In this document: positions 1 through 5,442 of the stretch, one piece after another
Layout: the number at the start of each line of letters is the position of its first letter
Position numbering within the stretch: the stretch's first letter is position 1
From: Nitrosopumilales archaeon
GTDB lineage: Archaea > Thermoproteota > Nitrososphaeria > Nitrososphaerales > Nitrososphaeraceae
DNA: 8,235 nucleotides
NCBI GenBank assembly: GCA_009665115.1
Contig: WJXE01000071.1
Coordinates: 1-8,235, forward strand
Direction of reading: 5' to 3'
The notes under the pieces: model-generated
The model's input: only the letters and a program-made list of their open reading frames with translations
Told to the model about the DNA's origin: nothing
The model's database searches: none
Made by a program: the position numbers and the translations under genes

Positions 1-87
1 TCTTTAAACACATAATCGTACAGCCCAAAAGTACGGCCTCAAGAAACTATAAGATATTCAAGATTTCGCTTTACAGAAATTAAGTGT

Positions 88-115
88 AATTCAGTTCAGG
101 ACGTGATTCTGAATT
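88..115 (-). terminator. Possible stem-loop downstream of the TRAM gene
   Basis: A perfect 7-bp inverted repeat (AATTCAG at 88-94, CTGAATT at 109-115) with a 14-nt loop lies about 37-65 nt beyond the TRAM stop codon on the minus strand. The flanks are AT-rich but no long T-run follows, so it could be a weak 3'-end structure or chance. The rest of bases 1-151 holds only a 26-codon open frame from the left edge on the plus strand (bases 3-83, ending TAA) and a short 5-bp dyad (17-21/31-35). Neither is convincing as a gene. Confidence 0.3.
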
Positions 116-151
116 GCTCAAGTTATCAGTTTCTGCTACATTTCAACACCT

Positions 152-616
152 CTAAAGCTTTTCTTCGGCATCTTCCTCATGTGTGGTTACATCCTTATTT
201 TCTTCTTGGTCTTCTGTTGTGGAGGAAGATCCAGAAGCAGTATCCTCAACAGAAGGCTCGCTTGCTATCTGCGATGTTGTATCTGAAGTTGCAGCAATCT
301 CTGCTGTCGCATATCCTCTGCCCACTTTTGTTATCCTTATCTTTGCAGTGTCGCCTACGTTTGTGCCTGCAACAAAGATAACCAGCCCTTCCACTTTCGC
401 CACACCTGCGTCGCCTCTTTTACTCATCGATTCAATCTTCACTTCAAACTCTTCACCAACTTTTACTGGGGCTGGTCTGAATGGTCTGGTCCCTCCAAAC
501 CCTCCGCCACCCCTTCCCCCGTAGCCGCCGCCATATCCTCTTTCGCCCCTGTACCCTCCACCACTGCTACCGTAGCTACCTCGTTGTTCACTAGTATGTG
601 AGTCTCTGTCTTCCAA
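152..616 (-). CDS. TRAM-domain RNA-binding protein with glycine/RGG-rich N-terminus and acidic tail
   Basis: Predicted 154-aa cytoplasmic protein. Residues about 13-42 are glycine-rich with Arg, Tyr and Phe (GGYRGERGYGGGYGGRGGGG), an RGG-like disordered segment. Residues about 50-109 (VKVGEEFEVKIESMSKRGDA, then VEGLVIFVAG, VGDTAKIRITKVGRGYATAEI) match a TRAM beta-barrel, known from archaeal stand-alone TRAM proteins and from tRNA-modification enzymes as an RNA-binding domain. Residues about 110-154 are Ser/Thr/Glu/Asp-rich and probably disordered. Small archaeal TRAM proteins are reported as RNA chaperones; that role here is by family only. The start is TTG (616-614): an in-frame TGA (625-623) lies just upstream, no ATG or GTG is in between, and the next in-frame ATG (residue 64) would cut the barrel. 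The gene is divergent from aCPSF1, suggesting a shared RNA-metabolism context. Confidence is high for the domain and moderate for the start. Confidence 0.85.
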   Translation of the reverse strand: MEDRDSHTSEQRGSYGSSGGGYRGERGYGGGYGGRGGGGFGGTRPFRPAPVKVGEEFEVKIESMSKRGDAGVAKVEGLVIFVAGTNVGDTAKIRITKVGRGYATAEIAATSDTTSQIASEPSVEDTASGSSSTTEDQEENKDVTTHEEDAEEKL

Positions 617-631
617 GCTATCTCAGTGACG

Positions 632-640
632 TATAATAAA
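632..640 (-). promoter_or_regulatory. TATA-like box for the TRAM gene
   Basis: On the minus strand this reads TTTATTATA, centred about 20 bp upstream of the TTG start. That is slightly short for the usual ~26-bp TATA-to-start-site distance, so the transcript would begin at or just inside the proposed start codon. A weaker alternative, TTTTAACA at 664-671, would give a leader of about 25 nt. The sequence between box and start contains ACGTCACTGA (minus strand of 623-632), one mismatch from the 10-mer upstream of ribL and dnaG. Confidence 0.45.
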
Positions 641-802
641 TGCACTTAGTATTTCAACTTTAGTGTTAAAATTGGTAGTTGAGCAATTTCATTTCTATTA
701 TGGAGCGCGTTACGGATTATCTGCCGAAACACTCTTTAAATGGGATTGTTGGATGATGGAATGTAATAGTGCTGCATTAGTTTCGATTAATGTTTTCGAA
801 AA

Positions 803-810
803 AATATAAA
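803..810 (+). promoter_or_regulatory. TATA box for the aCPSF1 gene
   Basis: AATATAAA, preceded by an A-rich stretch that could act as a BRE, is centred about 22-23 bp upstream of the ATG at 829. This spacing predicts transcription starting at or within a few bases of the ATG, so a leaderless mRNA is likely. No Shine-Dalgarno-like sequence precedes the ATG. Confidence 0.6.
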
Positions 811-828
811 GATAGTGATTAAAATCAA

Positions 829-2718
829 ATGCAACGTAAACAGCCCGACCAAGAATTCGCAGGTCATAATATTATGGCTGCTATACTCCAAAACCTGCCA
901 AGCGAGGCTGAACTCACAAAAATAGAGTACGAGGGCCCACGTATAGCTCTATATTCTAAGAATCCCGGCTATTTGTTGAAAAATGCTCAAGTAGTTTCTA
1001 ATATGGTCAACAGCATAAAAAAAAGAATAGTTATTCGTATCGACGAATCCTTACGAATACCTGAGCACGAGGCATTTGAACTAATAAAGAAGACACTCCC
1101 GACTGAGATTGGTGTAGCCAATATCTTCTTTGACCCAGCTTTGGGCGAGGCCGTGATATTTGCAGAGAGACCTTCGTTAATATCCAAACCTAATGTTGAT
1201 CTTGTCAATGTTGAGCTAGCAGAAAAAACAGGTTGGAAGGTAGAAATCAGAAAGGCGCCGCATACGATCTCAACAATAGAGGAAATTAATAAGATACTTC
1301 AAGAGACCGTTACTCAACGAGTTCACTTCTACAAAGAAGTAGGTGAGAAAATTTTTAGGGTTAGGCTAGATGAAATAGTAGAAGCAAGTTTAATCACTTT
1401 AGGAGGATTTGCCGAGGTCGGGAGGTCTGCAATCATTCTGTCGACTCATGAAAGCAAGATTTTACTTGATTGCGGCATAAATATTTCCAGCAAGGAGTCA
1501 ATCAGAAGTTTTCCTAGATTTGACATAACAGGCTTTGATTTGAACGAACTTGACGCTATTGTACTAAGTCATGCACACCTTGATCATACAGGCTTCTTGC
1601 CTTCATTATTTAAATTCGGATTCGCTGGACCGGTGTATTGCTCGGAACCTACCTTGCCTCTAATGTATTTGCTGCAGTGGGAATACTTGAAGAATATGGG
1701 TTCGGCCGCCCTGTATTCGGTAAGAGACATCGAGCAAGTGGTTGTGCATACCATTCCTCTTTCCTTCGGAATCGTTACAGATATTTCCCCTGATGTAAAA
1801 CTCATGTTGAGCAACGCCGGTCACATCATAGGTTCCGCGTTGATTCATCTACACATTGGAAATGGAGATCACAACCTTCTGTATACTGGCGATCTAAAGT
1901 TTGGTAAGACATACTCGCTAGATAATGCTATATGGAATTTTCCAAGGGTTGAAACAATAATTATCGAGAGCACTTACGGCGATAAACAAGACATATTCCC
2001 ACAGCGTGAAGAGTCAAATAAATGTCTAATAGATAGCATCAACGATACCATTTCAGGAGGTGGCAAGATTTTGCTTCCTGTGCCCTCTGTGGGCTTAGCG
2101 CAAGAACTTATGTTGGTTATTCATATGCACATGAAGGCAGGTAAAATCGACAAAACAAAGATGCTGATAGAAAAGATCATTTCAGAAGCCAGCTCTATAC
2201 ACGAAGTTTTTCCAGAATATCTTTCCAGGGAACTGAACCATAGAGTATTAGACACCGAAGAAGCACCTTTTCATGAAGAGGAATTTAATTTTGTCGAGTC
2301 TGCAAGGCTTGATAACGGACCGGCTATAATCCTTTCACCTTCTTCAATGCTAATTGGTGGACCGTCGGTAGGATATCTCAGACAAATCTCAGAAGATCCA
2401 CGGAATAAATTAATTTTGACATCGTATCAAGCGGCTGGTTCACCAGGCCGGTATATACAAGAAGGGGGACGAGAAATTTTCGTATGTGGCCAGGCTATCA
2501 CAATCAATTGCCAGGTGCAGAAAGTTGAAGGATTTAGCAGTCATAGCGATTATAATCAATCGGTTGCTTACATTAATAGACTTAAACCCAAGCTCCGGAG
2601 GATTCTGGTCAATCATGGTGAACGAGCAAGTGTACAGAATCTAGCAAGCTCCTTGAACAAAATGTTCAAGATACCTACTCAACACCCAATGGTCCAAGAA
2701 GCAATTAAGTTGATGTGA
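829..2718 (+). CDS. aCPSF1-type KH/metallo-beta-lactamase/beta-CASP ribonuclease
   Basis: 629-aa protein, near the usual ~635 aa of archaeal CPSF1, the family shown in methanogens to be a 3'-end endoribonuclease and general transcription termination factor acting at U-rich sites. Two KH-like domains occupy about residues 15-150 (LTKIEYEGPRIALYSKNP opens the first). The MBL core starts near 190 (TLGGFAEVGRS). Metal ligands are SHAHLDHTG (His248, His250, Asp252, His253), NAGH (His332) and TGD (Asp355). Beta-CASP motif A is ESTYG (Glu380), motif B is FSSHSD (His572) and motif C is VNHGE (His596). All catalytic residues are present, so it should be active. Several family-conserved positions differ (Leu423 where Arg is usual in VGRAQE; SPSSML for the usual ATSGML). 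The start at 829 is favoured by the TATA box; ATG 874 (MAAILQNLPS) is an alternative. Convergent with sepF. Archaeal aCPSF2 is excluded because the KH region is present. Confidence 0.92.
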   Translation: MQRKQPDQEFAGHNIMAAILQNLPSEAELTKIEYEGPRIALYSKNPGYLLKNAQVVSNMVNSIKKRIVIRIDESLRIPEHEAFELIKKTLPTEIGVANIFFDPALGEAVIFAERPSLISKPNVDLVNVELAEKTGWKVEIRKAPHTISTIEEINKILQETVTQRVHFYKEVGEKIFRVRLDEIVEASLITLGGFAEVGRSAIILSTHESKILLDCGINISSKESIRSFPRFDITGFDLNELDAIVLSHAHLDHTGFLPSLFKFGFAGPVYCSEPTLPLMYLLQWEYLKNMGSAALYSVRDIEQVVVHTIPLSFGIVTDISPDVKLMLSNAGHIIGSALIHLHIGNGDHNLLYTGDLKFGKTYSLDNAIWNFPRVETIIIESTYGDKQDIFPQREESNKCLIDSINDTISGGGKILLPVPSVGLAQELMLVIHMHMKAGKIDKTKMLIEKIISEASSIHEVFPEYLSRELNHRVLDTEEAPFHEEEFNFVESARLDNGPAIILSPSSMLIGGPSVGYLRQISEDPRNKLILTSYQAAGSPGRYIQEGGREIFVCGQAITINCQVQKVEGFSSHSDYNQSVAYINRLKPKLRRILVNHGERASVQNLASSLNKMFKIPTQHPMVQEAIKLM

Positions 2719-2740
2719 AGTCCAGATAATGAATAGATAT

Positions 2741-2785
2741 TTGAGATAGAGGAAATTTAATTCGAGAGGTACATGATTATCTCAA
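2741..2785 (+). terminator. Inverted repeat between convergent aCPSF1 and sepF
   Basis: Perfect 8-bp arms (TTGAGATA at 2741-2748 and TATCTCAA at 2778-2785) enclose a 29-nt loop in the 101-bp gap between two convergent stop codons. It could act as a bidirectional 3'-end structure. The neighbourhood is AT-rich but lacks the clear oligo-U tract expected for archaeal termination, so the terminator call is tentative. Confidence 0.35.
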
Positions 2786-2819
2786 TTATAATCTAATTGG
2801 TACGAGGCTGACCGTGCGA

Positions 2820-3098
2820 TTATTTCAAATCGTAAGTACCACGCCATATTCTGACGCTGGGAGGGGTTATAACTACACGCTCTTCTCCCAATCTAGCAAT
2901 ATCTCCGCCAACTGACTGGACATATTTATAAAGATCCTCGATTGCCTTGCGCAGTTCGACAACGTCTTTCTGCGCCAAAGGGGTAACTCGCAAAATGAGA
3001 ATCATGTGCTTTTTTGCATCATCTTTTATACCTGGAATATCGCTCATATCTCTAAGAGTTATTGCTTTTAAATAGATGGGCGTGTTCTGAGTCTGCAT
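2820..3098 (-). CDS. sepF: Archaeal SepF-like cell division protein (FtsZ membrane anchor)
   Basis: 92-aa protein from the ATG at 3098. It carries the compact SepF (DUF552) fold: a first strand (IYLKAITLRDMSDI), a central strand (HMILILRVTPLA), a helix with VELRKAIEDLYKYVQSVGG, and the signature GDIARLGEERVVITPPSVRIWRG (residues 65-87), close to bacterial SepF GxxxRIG...TP. In FtsZ-containing archaea SepF polymerises and tethers FtsZ to the membrane. The N-terminal amphipathic membrane-targeting helix of other SepFs is not obvious. A TTG at 3146 would add 16 residues (MQIASSCLLKTRVDRL), which are weakly amphipathic at best. I prefer ATG 3098 because it sits right before the conserved fold, but no ribosome-binding site settles it. 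It lies 88 nt (40 nt from the TTG) downstream of the PP-loop gene on the same strand, so co-transcription is likely. Confidence 0.78.
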   Translation of the reverse strand: MQTQNTPIYLKAITLRDMSDIPGIKDDAKKHMILILRVTPLAQKDVVELRKAIEDLYKYVQSVGGDIARLGEERVVITPPSVRIWRGTYDLK

Positions 3099-3186
3099 TA
3101 ATCTATCTACTCTTGTTTTCAGAAGACAACTCGACGCAATCTGCAAATAGTCATGGTGGTCAAAAGTGATTTACTGAGTGGTTGAT

Positions 3187-4260
3187 TTAGATTCGTAAAC
3201 TTTCTAGCTCTCCGTTACCGATTGGAAATGCCGAAATAACGTTGACTTGGCCGTGGTACTTGACTCTTACTTTTGACTCGTGTCCACGTGGAGAATCGGA
3301 ATAACGCAAAACTATTTGTGAAGATTTTTCCACCAACGAGTCCTCGTAATTCTTGCTTCGCAGAATACAAGTTGGTCCAGGAAATTCCTCTGCCTCGATT
3401 ACAATGTCGTCGTTAATCACCAAAGAGCTCATTATGTAGTTCTCGTTCTGATCCCGACCAACGATCAGCTTTGCCACATTTGATAATCTGAAGTGTCTGC
3501 CAACCTTTAGTAGTTCTACATCGTTGATGCTTGGAACCTTTTCTGGATCATCTAAATATCGCATCAAATCTCTAATTCTCGTAGAAAACTGAGGATCTGT
3601 TAACAGACATCCACCTGCTGCATTTGGAGGGTCGTCTATGCCAAATTTCCTTGCCAGGGCTAGTTGACCTTTACGGGACCTCCCTACGATGTTACAAAGG
3701 TTTTCTCGTTTGACTGAGCCGTCCTTTTCTATATCTGTCATGGGTAAGGATTTCGCCGAGAGTGGTCTTAACACCATGCCTTGAGTATCTGTCTCTTTTT
3801 CAATTATATCCAAAGCCCTATTGTTCTGGCTCATAGGTCTCTGGTAAAGTACTTCCCCTGTAACAATGAAATCTGCATCAATTTTCTTCATGTGTTCCTT
3901 GGCGGCATTGTACATCATGCTTCTACAATCAATGCAAGGGTTCATTCCAGAGCCAAATCCGAACTTGGGCCGCTTAAGCATTCTCAGATACTCTTCCCCA
4001 AAATAAATCGTCTTTAGAGGAATTTCGAGATCACTAGCAACTTCCTTTACCCTATGCCCACATCCTTTACCGCAATCAAAATCACAAAATGGAGTTTTAA
4101 TCGCTACAGCTTCGACCTCAACCCCTTGTTCCAACATTATTCTGACTGCTAAGCTGCTATCCAAACCTCCAGATAAAAGAGCCACTGCTTTCACTTTTTT
4201 TCTCGATTCAGCATTATTGTTCTGCTCGGGAGAAGTTTGATCCACATTATTGTCCGTCAT
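3187..4260 (-). CDS. PP-loop tRNA thiolation enzyme (MnmA/ThiI-like, COG0482-type)
   Basis: 357-aa cytoplasmic ATP-pyrophosphatase predicted to adenylate a tRNA base for sulfur insertion. The PP-loop SGGLDSS is at residues 30-36, TGEVLYQRPMSQ at 134-145, and RPLSAKSLP at 165-173. This arrangement matches archaeal and bacterial proteins usually annotated as tRNA 2-thiouridylase or 4-thiouridine synthase. Cysteines cluster at 59, 63 and 67 (PFCDFDCGKGCGH) and at 109 and 112 (NPCIDC), with Cys218 in AGGCLL. Such clusters in thiolation enzymes hold zinc or an Fe-S cluster or act as sulfur carriers. The C-terminal part (about 245-357, KVGRHFRLS, IVGRD, FPGPTCILRS) is the extra domain typical of this family. 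Residues 1-22 are a polar Asn/Gln-rich tail. The exact base and position (s2U34, s4U8 or other) cannot be decided. A TATA box gives a leader of about 10 nt and supports the ATG at 4260. Confidence 0.85.
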   Translation of the reverse strand: MTDNNVDQTSPEQNNNAESRKKVKAVALLSGGLDSSLAVRIMLEQGVEVEAVAIKTPFCDFDCGKGCGHRVKEVASDLEIPLKTIYFGEEYLRMLKRPKFGFGSGMNPCIDCRSMMYNAAKEHMKKIDADFIVTGEVLYQRPMSQNNRALDIIEKETDTQGMVLRPLSAKSLPMTDIEKDGSVKRENLCNIVGRSRKGQLALARKFGIDDPPNAAGGCLLTDPQFSTRIRDLMRYLDDPEKVPSINDVELLKVGRHFRLSNVAKLIVGRDQNENYIMSSLVINDDIVIEAEEFPGPTCILRSKNYEDSLVEKSSQIVLRYSDSPRGHESKVRVKYHGQVNVISAFPIGNGELESLRI

Positions 4261-4292
4261 TGATTGTTACCCAGGGAGAGGCAGTCTGACCA

Positions 4293-4300
4293 ATATATAA
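4293..4300 (-). promoter_or_regulatory. TATA box for the PP-loop/sepF transcript
   Basis: The minus strand reads TTATATAT, centred about 36 bp upstream of the ATG at 4260, predicting a short leader near 10 nt. The surrounding 12-mer CCAATATATAAC (plus strand 4290-4301) is identical to the ribL TATA region at 4736-4747 but is used here in the opposite direction. The element is nearly symmetrical and could also fire toward the plus strand. Confidence 0.65.
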
Positions 4301-4343
4301 CCTTAGTAGCAGCAACTCAAAGTTGGTAATAAGGACGATGCTC

Positions 4344-4523
4344 TTAGGTGCGACTTAGATTCTGTGGCGTGGTAGAAATTGCCCATGTCATTTTGTTGCC
4401 TTCAGAGATCAATGTGGTCAACTCCTGTGCTGGAGGCAGGGCCATGGCCTGCCATTTCATAAAATGCTGTACTCTTTCGACATCATCGCGATTACTAGGT
4501 CTAATATTTCTAATAATGTACAC
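4344..4523 (-). CDS. Possible small hypothetical protein (59 aa)
   Basis: A minus-strand open frame from GTG (4523-4521) to TAA (4346-4344) encodes 59 residues with a protein-like composition: YIIRNIRPSNRDDVERVQHF, then MKWQAMALPPAQELTTLISE, ending NKMTWAISTTPQNLSRT. I do not recognise a family. It predicts a short N-terminal strand followed by helices, with no signal peptide or membrane segment. A stop codon lies four codons upstream of the GTG, so the frame cannot extend. The GTG is preceded by an A7 run and has neither a well-placed TATA box nor a Shine-Dalgarno sequence, which weakens the call. A plus-strand frame over the same bases (4348-4536) is Cys- and hydrophobic-rich and looks like the shadow. 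A decayed gene or non-coding sequence remains possible. Confidence 0.4.
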   Translation of the reverse strand: MYIIRNIRPSNRDDVERVQHFMKWQAMALPPAQELTTLISEGNKMTWAISTTPQNLSRT

Positions 4524-4582
4524 TTTTTTTAATTAGGCTTTTGTTCTGGGACACGCGATGAATCTTATTGCGTAAGTGTTTG

Positions 4583-4606
4583 TTCAGATGAATAGGTAGA
4601 TCTGAA
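4583..4606. repeat. Inverted repeat, possible stem-loop
   Basis: TTCAGAT (4583-4589) and ATCTGAA (4600-4606) are perfect complements separated by 10 nt. It lies about 165 bp upstream of ribL, away from any start codon. It is followed by a mildly T-rich stretch (ATTGTTTT, 4614-4621). It could be part of an untranslated RNA or chance. Confidence 0.3.
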
Positions 4607-4702
4607 ATGCGAAATTGTTTTATCGGTCAAGATATCGCTGACTGTATCAATGTTTTCTTGCTCATCTGGCGATCGAATTAAGACACACGCTCTGTTTCAG
4701 CA

Positions 4703-4725
4703 ACGTTGCAATACAACGTCACGGA
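4703..4725 (+). promoter_or_regulatory. Candidate operator upstream of ribL
   Basis: A perfect palindrome with 6-bp arms (ACGTTG at 4703-4708, CAACGT at 4714-4719) and a 5-bp spacer ends about 18 bp upstream of the ribL TATA box. Overlapping its right arm, ACGTCACGGA (4716-4725) recurs exactly upstream of dnaG-rbkR at 7467-7476. The position just upstream of BRE/TATA suits an archaeal regulator. RbkR is the obvious candidate ligand, but that is inference. Confidence 0.4.
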
Positions 4726-4737
4726 TCAGAACTAGCC

Positions 4738-4746
4738 AATATATAA
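4738..4746 (+). promoter_or_regulatory. TATA box for ribL
   Basis: AATATATAA is centred about 28 bp upstream of the ATG at 4771, predicting transcription starting within about two or three bases of the start codon. The mRNA is probably leaderless; no Shine-Dalgarno sequence is present. Confidence 0.65.
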
Positions 4747-4770
4747 CATTGAATAAGGACATAAGAGATA

Positions 4771-5397
4771 ATGGATCCATTAGATAAAGCAATTCTCGGG
4801 TCATTCTACTTAAGCAGTTTGGACCCAAGTGTTGCTTCTCTAGACCGGCTCAGATCTCGTTTGCCTCTGCCCAGAGAGATCTATAATGAAAAAATCCAAA
4901 AACTTGTAGACCTGGGGTTTGTCGAAAAAAATGACAAGGCCAAGTTAACTTTCCTAGGCAGAGATGCATTTAAGGTGGTCTTGGTTGGTGGAGTTTTTGA
5001 CTTAATACACCCGGGGCACATCCATACGCTGAAAGCAGCAAAAGCGCAAGGTGATGTTCTCATCGTCGTCATTGCAAGAATCTCCACCGCGGCAATGATA
5101 AAGAAAGACAGGAGAATCTACCATGATGAGAAGCTACGCGCGGAACTTGTATCGTCGTTACGGCTTGTGGACTTGGCTATTTTAGGGCGGGAGGGCACGC
5201 TGTATGAGACCGTCGAACACATCAAGCCAGACGTCATTGCTCTAGGTTACGACCAAGCTCATAGCGAAAAGGATATCGCAGATAATTGTCAGAAAAGAAA
5301 CTTGACCGTAAGGGTTGTAAGGCTTAATACTCCAGTACCGGGCACAAAAAGCTCCGAGATAAAAGATTATCTTGGTGAATCTTTCTATAGGATTTAA
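4771..5397 (+). CDS. ribL: FAD synthase RibL with N-terminal winged-helix domain
   Basis: 208-aa protein. Residues about 68-200 are a cytidylyltransferase-like nucleotidyltransferase: VVLVGGVFDLIHPGHIHTLK (69-88) carries the HxGH motif at His80-His83, and the late motif is GTKSSEI (191-197). This arrangement matches archaeal RibL, which transfers AMP from ATP to FMN to make FAD. The related glycerol-3-phosphate cytidylyltransferases are less likely because the neighbour is a riboflavin kinase. Residues 1-66 are extra: LDKAILGSFYLSS, SLDRLRSRLPLPREIYNEKI and KLVDLGFVEK followed by KLTFLGRDA resemble a winged helix-turn-helix with its wing. I recall methanogen RibL as ~150 aa and without this domain. 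The gene converges on rbkR, the preceding pathway step. Start supported by TATA spacing and an in-frame fold from Met1. Confidence 0.87.
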   Translation: MDPLDKAILGSFYLSSLDPSVASLDRLRSRLPLPREIYNEKIQKLVDLGFVEKNDKAKLTFLGRDAFKVVLVGGVFDLIHPGHIHTLKAAKAQGDVLIVVIARISTAAMIKKDRRIYHDEKLRAELVSSLRLVDLAILGREGTLYETVEHIKPDVIALGYDQAHSEKDIADNCQKRNLTVRVVRLNTPVPGTKSSEIKDYLGESFYRI

Positions 5398-5403
5398 GTA
5401 TAC

Positions 5404-5438
5404 CTGAGTGCAATTTTCTAATCGAAATGCTCACTCAG
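5404..5438. terminator. Hairpin between convergent ribL and rbkR
   Basis: CTGAGTG (5404-5410) and CACTCAG (5432-5438) form a perfect 7-bp stem; inner ATTT/AAAT bases may extend pairing. It fills almost the whole 45-bp gap between two convergent stop codons. It suits a bidirectional terminator or 3'-end stabiliser. On the plus strand a T5 run follows at 5454-5458 inside rbkR. Confidence 0.5.
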
Positions 5439-5442
5439 AAGG

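Larger units (their letters stand above)
4524..4770. other. Intergenic region upstream of ribL
   Basis: About 250 bp with no convincing gene on either strand. It holds a T7 run at 4524-4530, a 7-bp stem-loop (4583-4606), a 17-bp perfect palindrome (4703-4719) and the ribL TATA box. No tRNA-like cloverleaf or complete box C/D pattern was found. Confidence 0.6.

Noticed and set aside
183..524. Long plus-strand frame opposite the TRAM gene
   Set aside because: Reverse complement of the TRAM coding sequence; low-complexity Pro/Ser stretches mirror the glycine-rich region.
463..645. Minus-strand 60-codon frame overlapping the TRAM start
   Set aside because: It is the other reading frame of the TRAM glycine-rich segment; the TRAM frame carries the recognisable domain.
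1017..1024. Run of eight A inside aCPSF1 as a programmed frameshift or sequencing error
   Set aside because: The frame continues unbroken with family-like sequence on both sides; nothing calls for slippage.
4348..4536. Plus-strand 62-codon frame beginning GTG
   Set aside because: Cys- and hydrophobic-rich composition with no family resemblance and no start signal; the opposite-strand frame over the same bases looks more protein-like.
4555..4605. Box C/D sRNA-like pattern (GCGATGA ... CAGATGA ... CTGA)
   Set aside because: C and C' boxes each deviate from RUGAUGA, no D' box precedes C', and there is no terminal stem.
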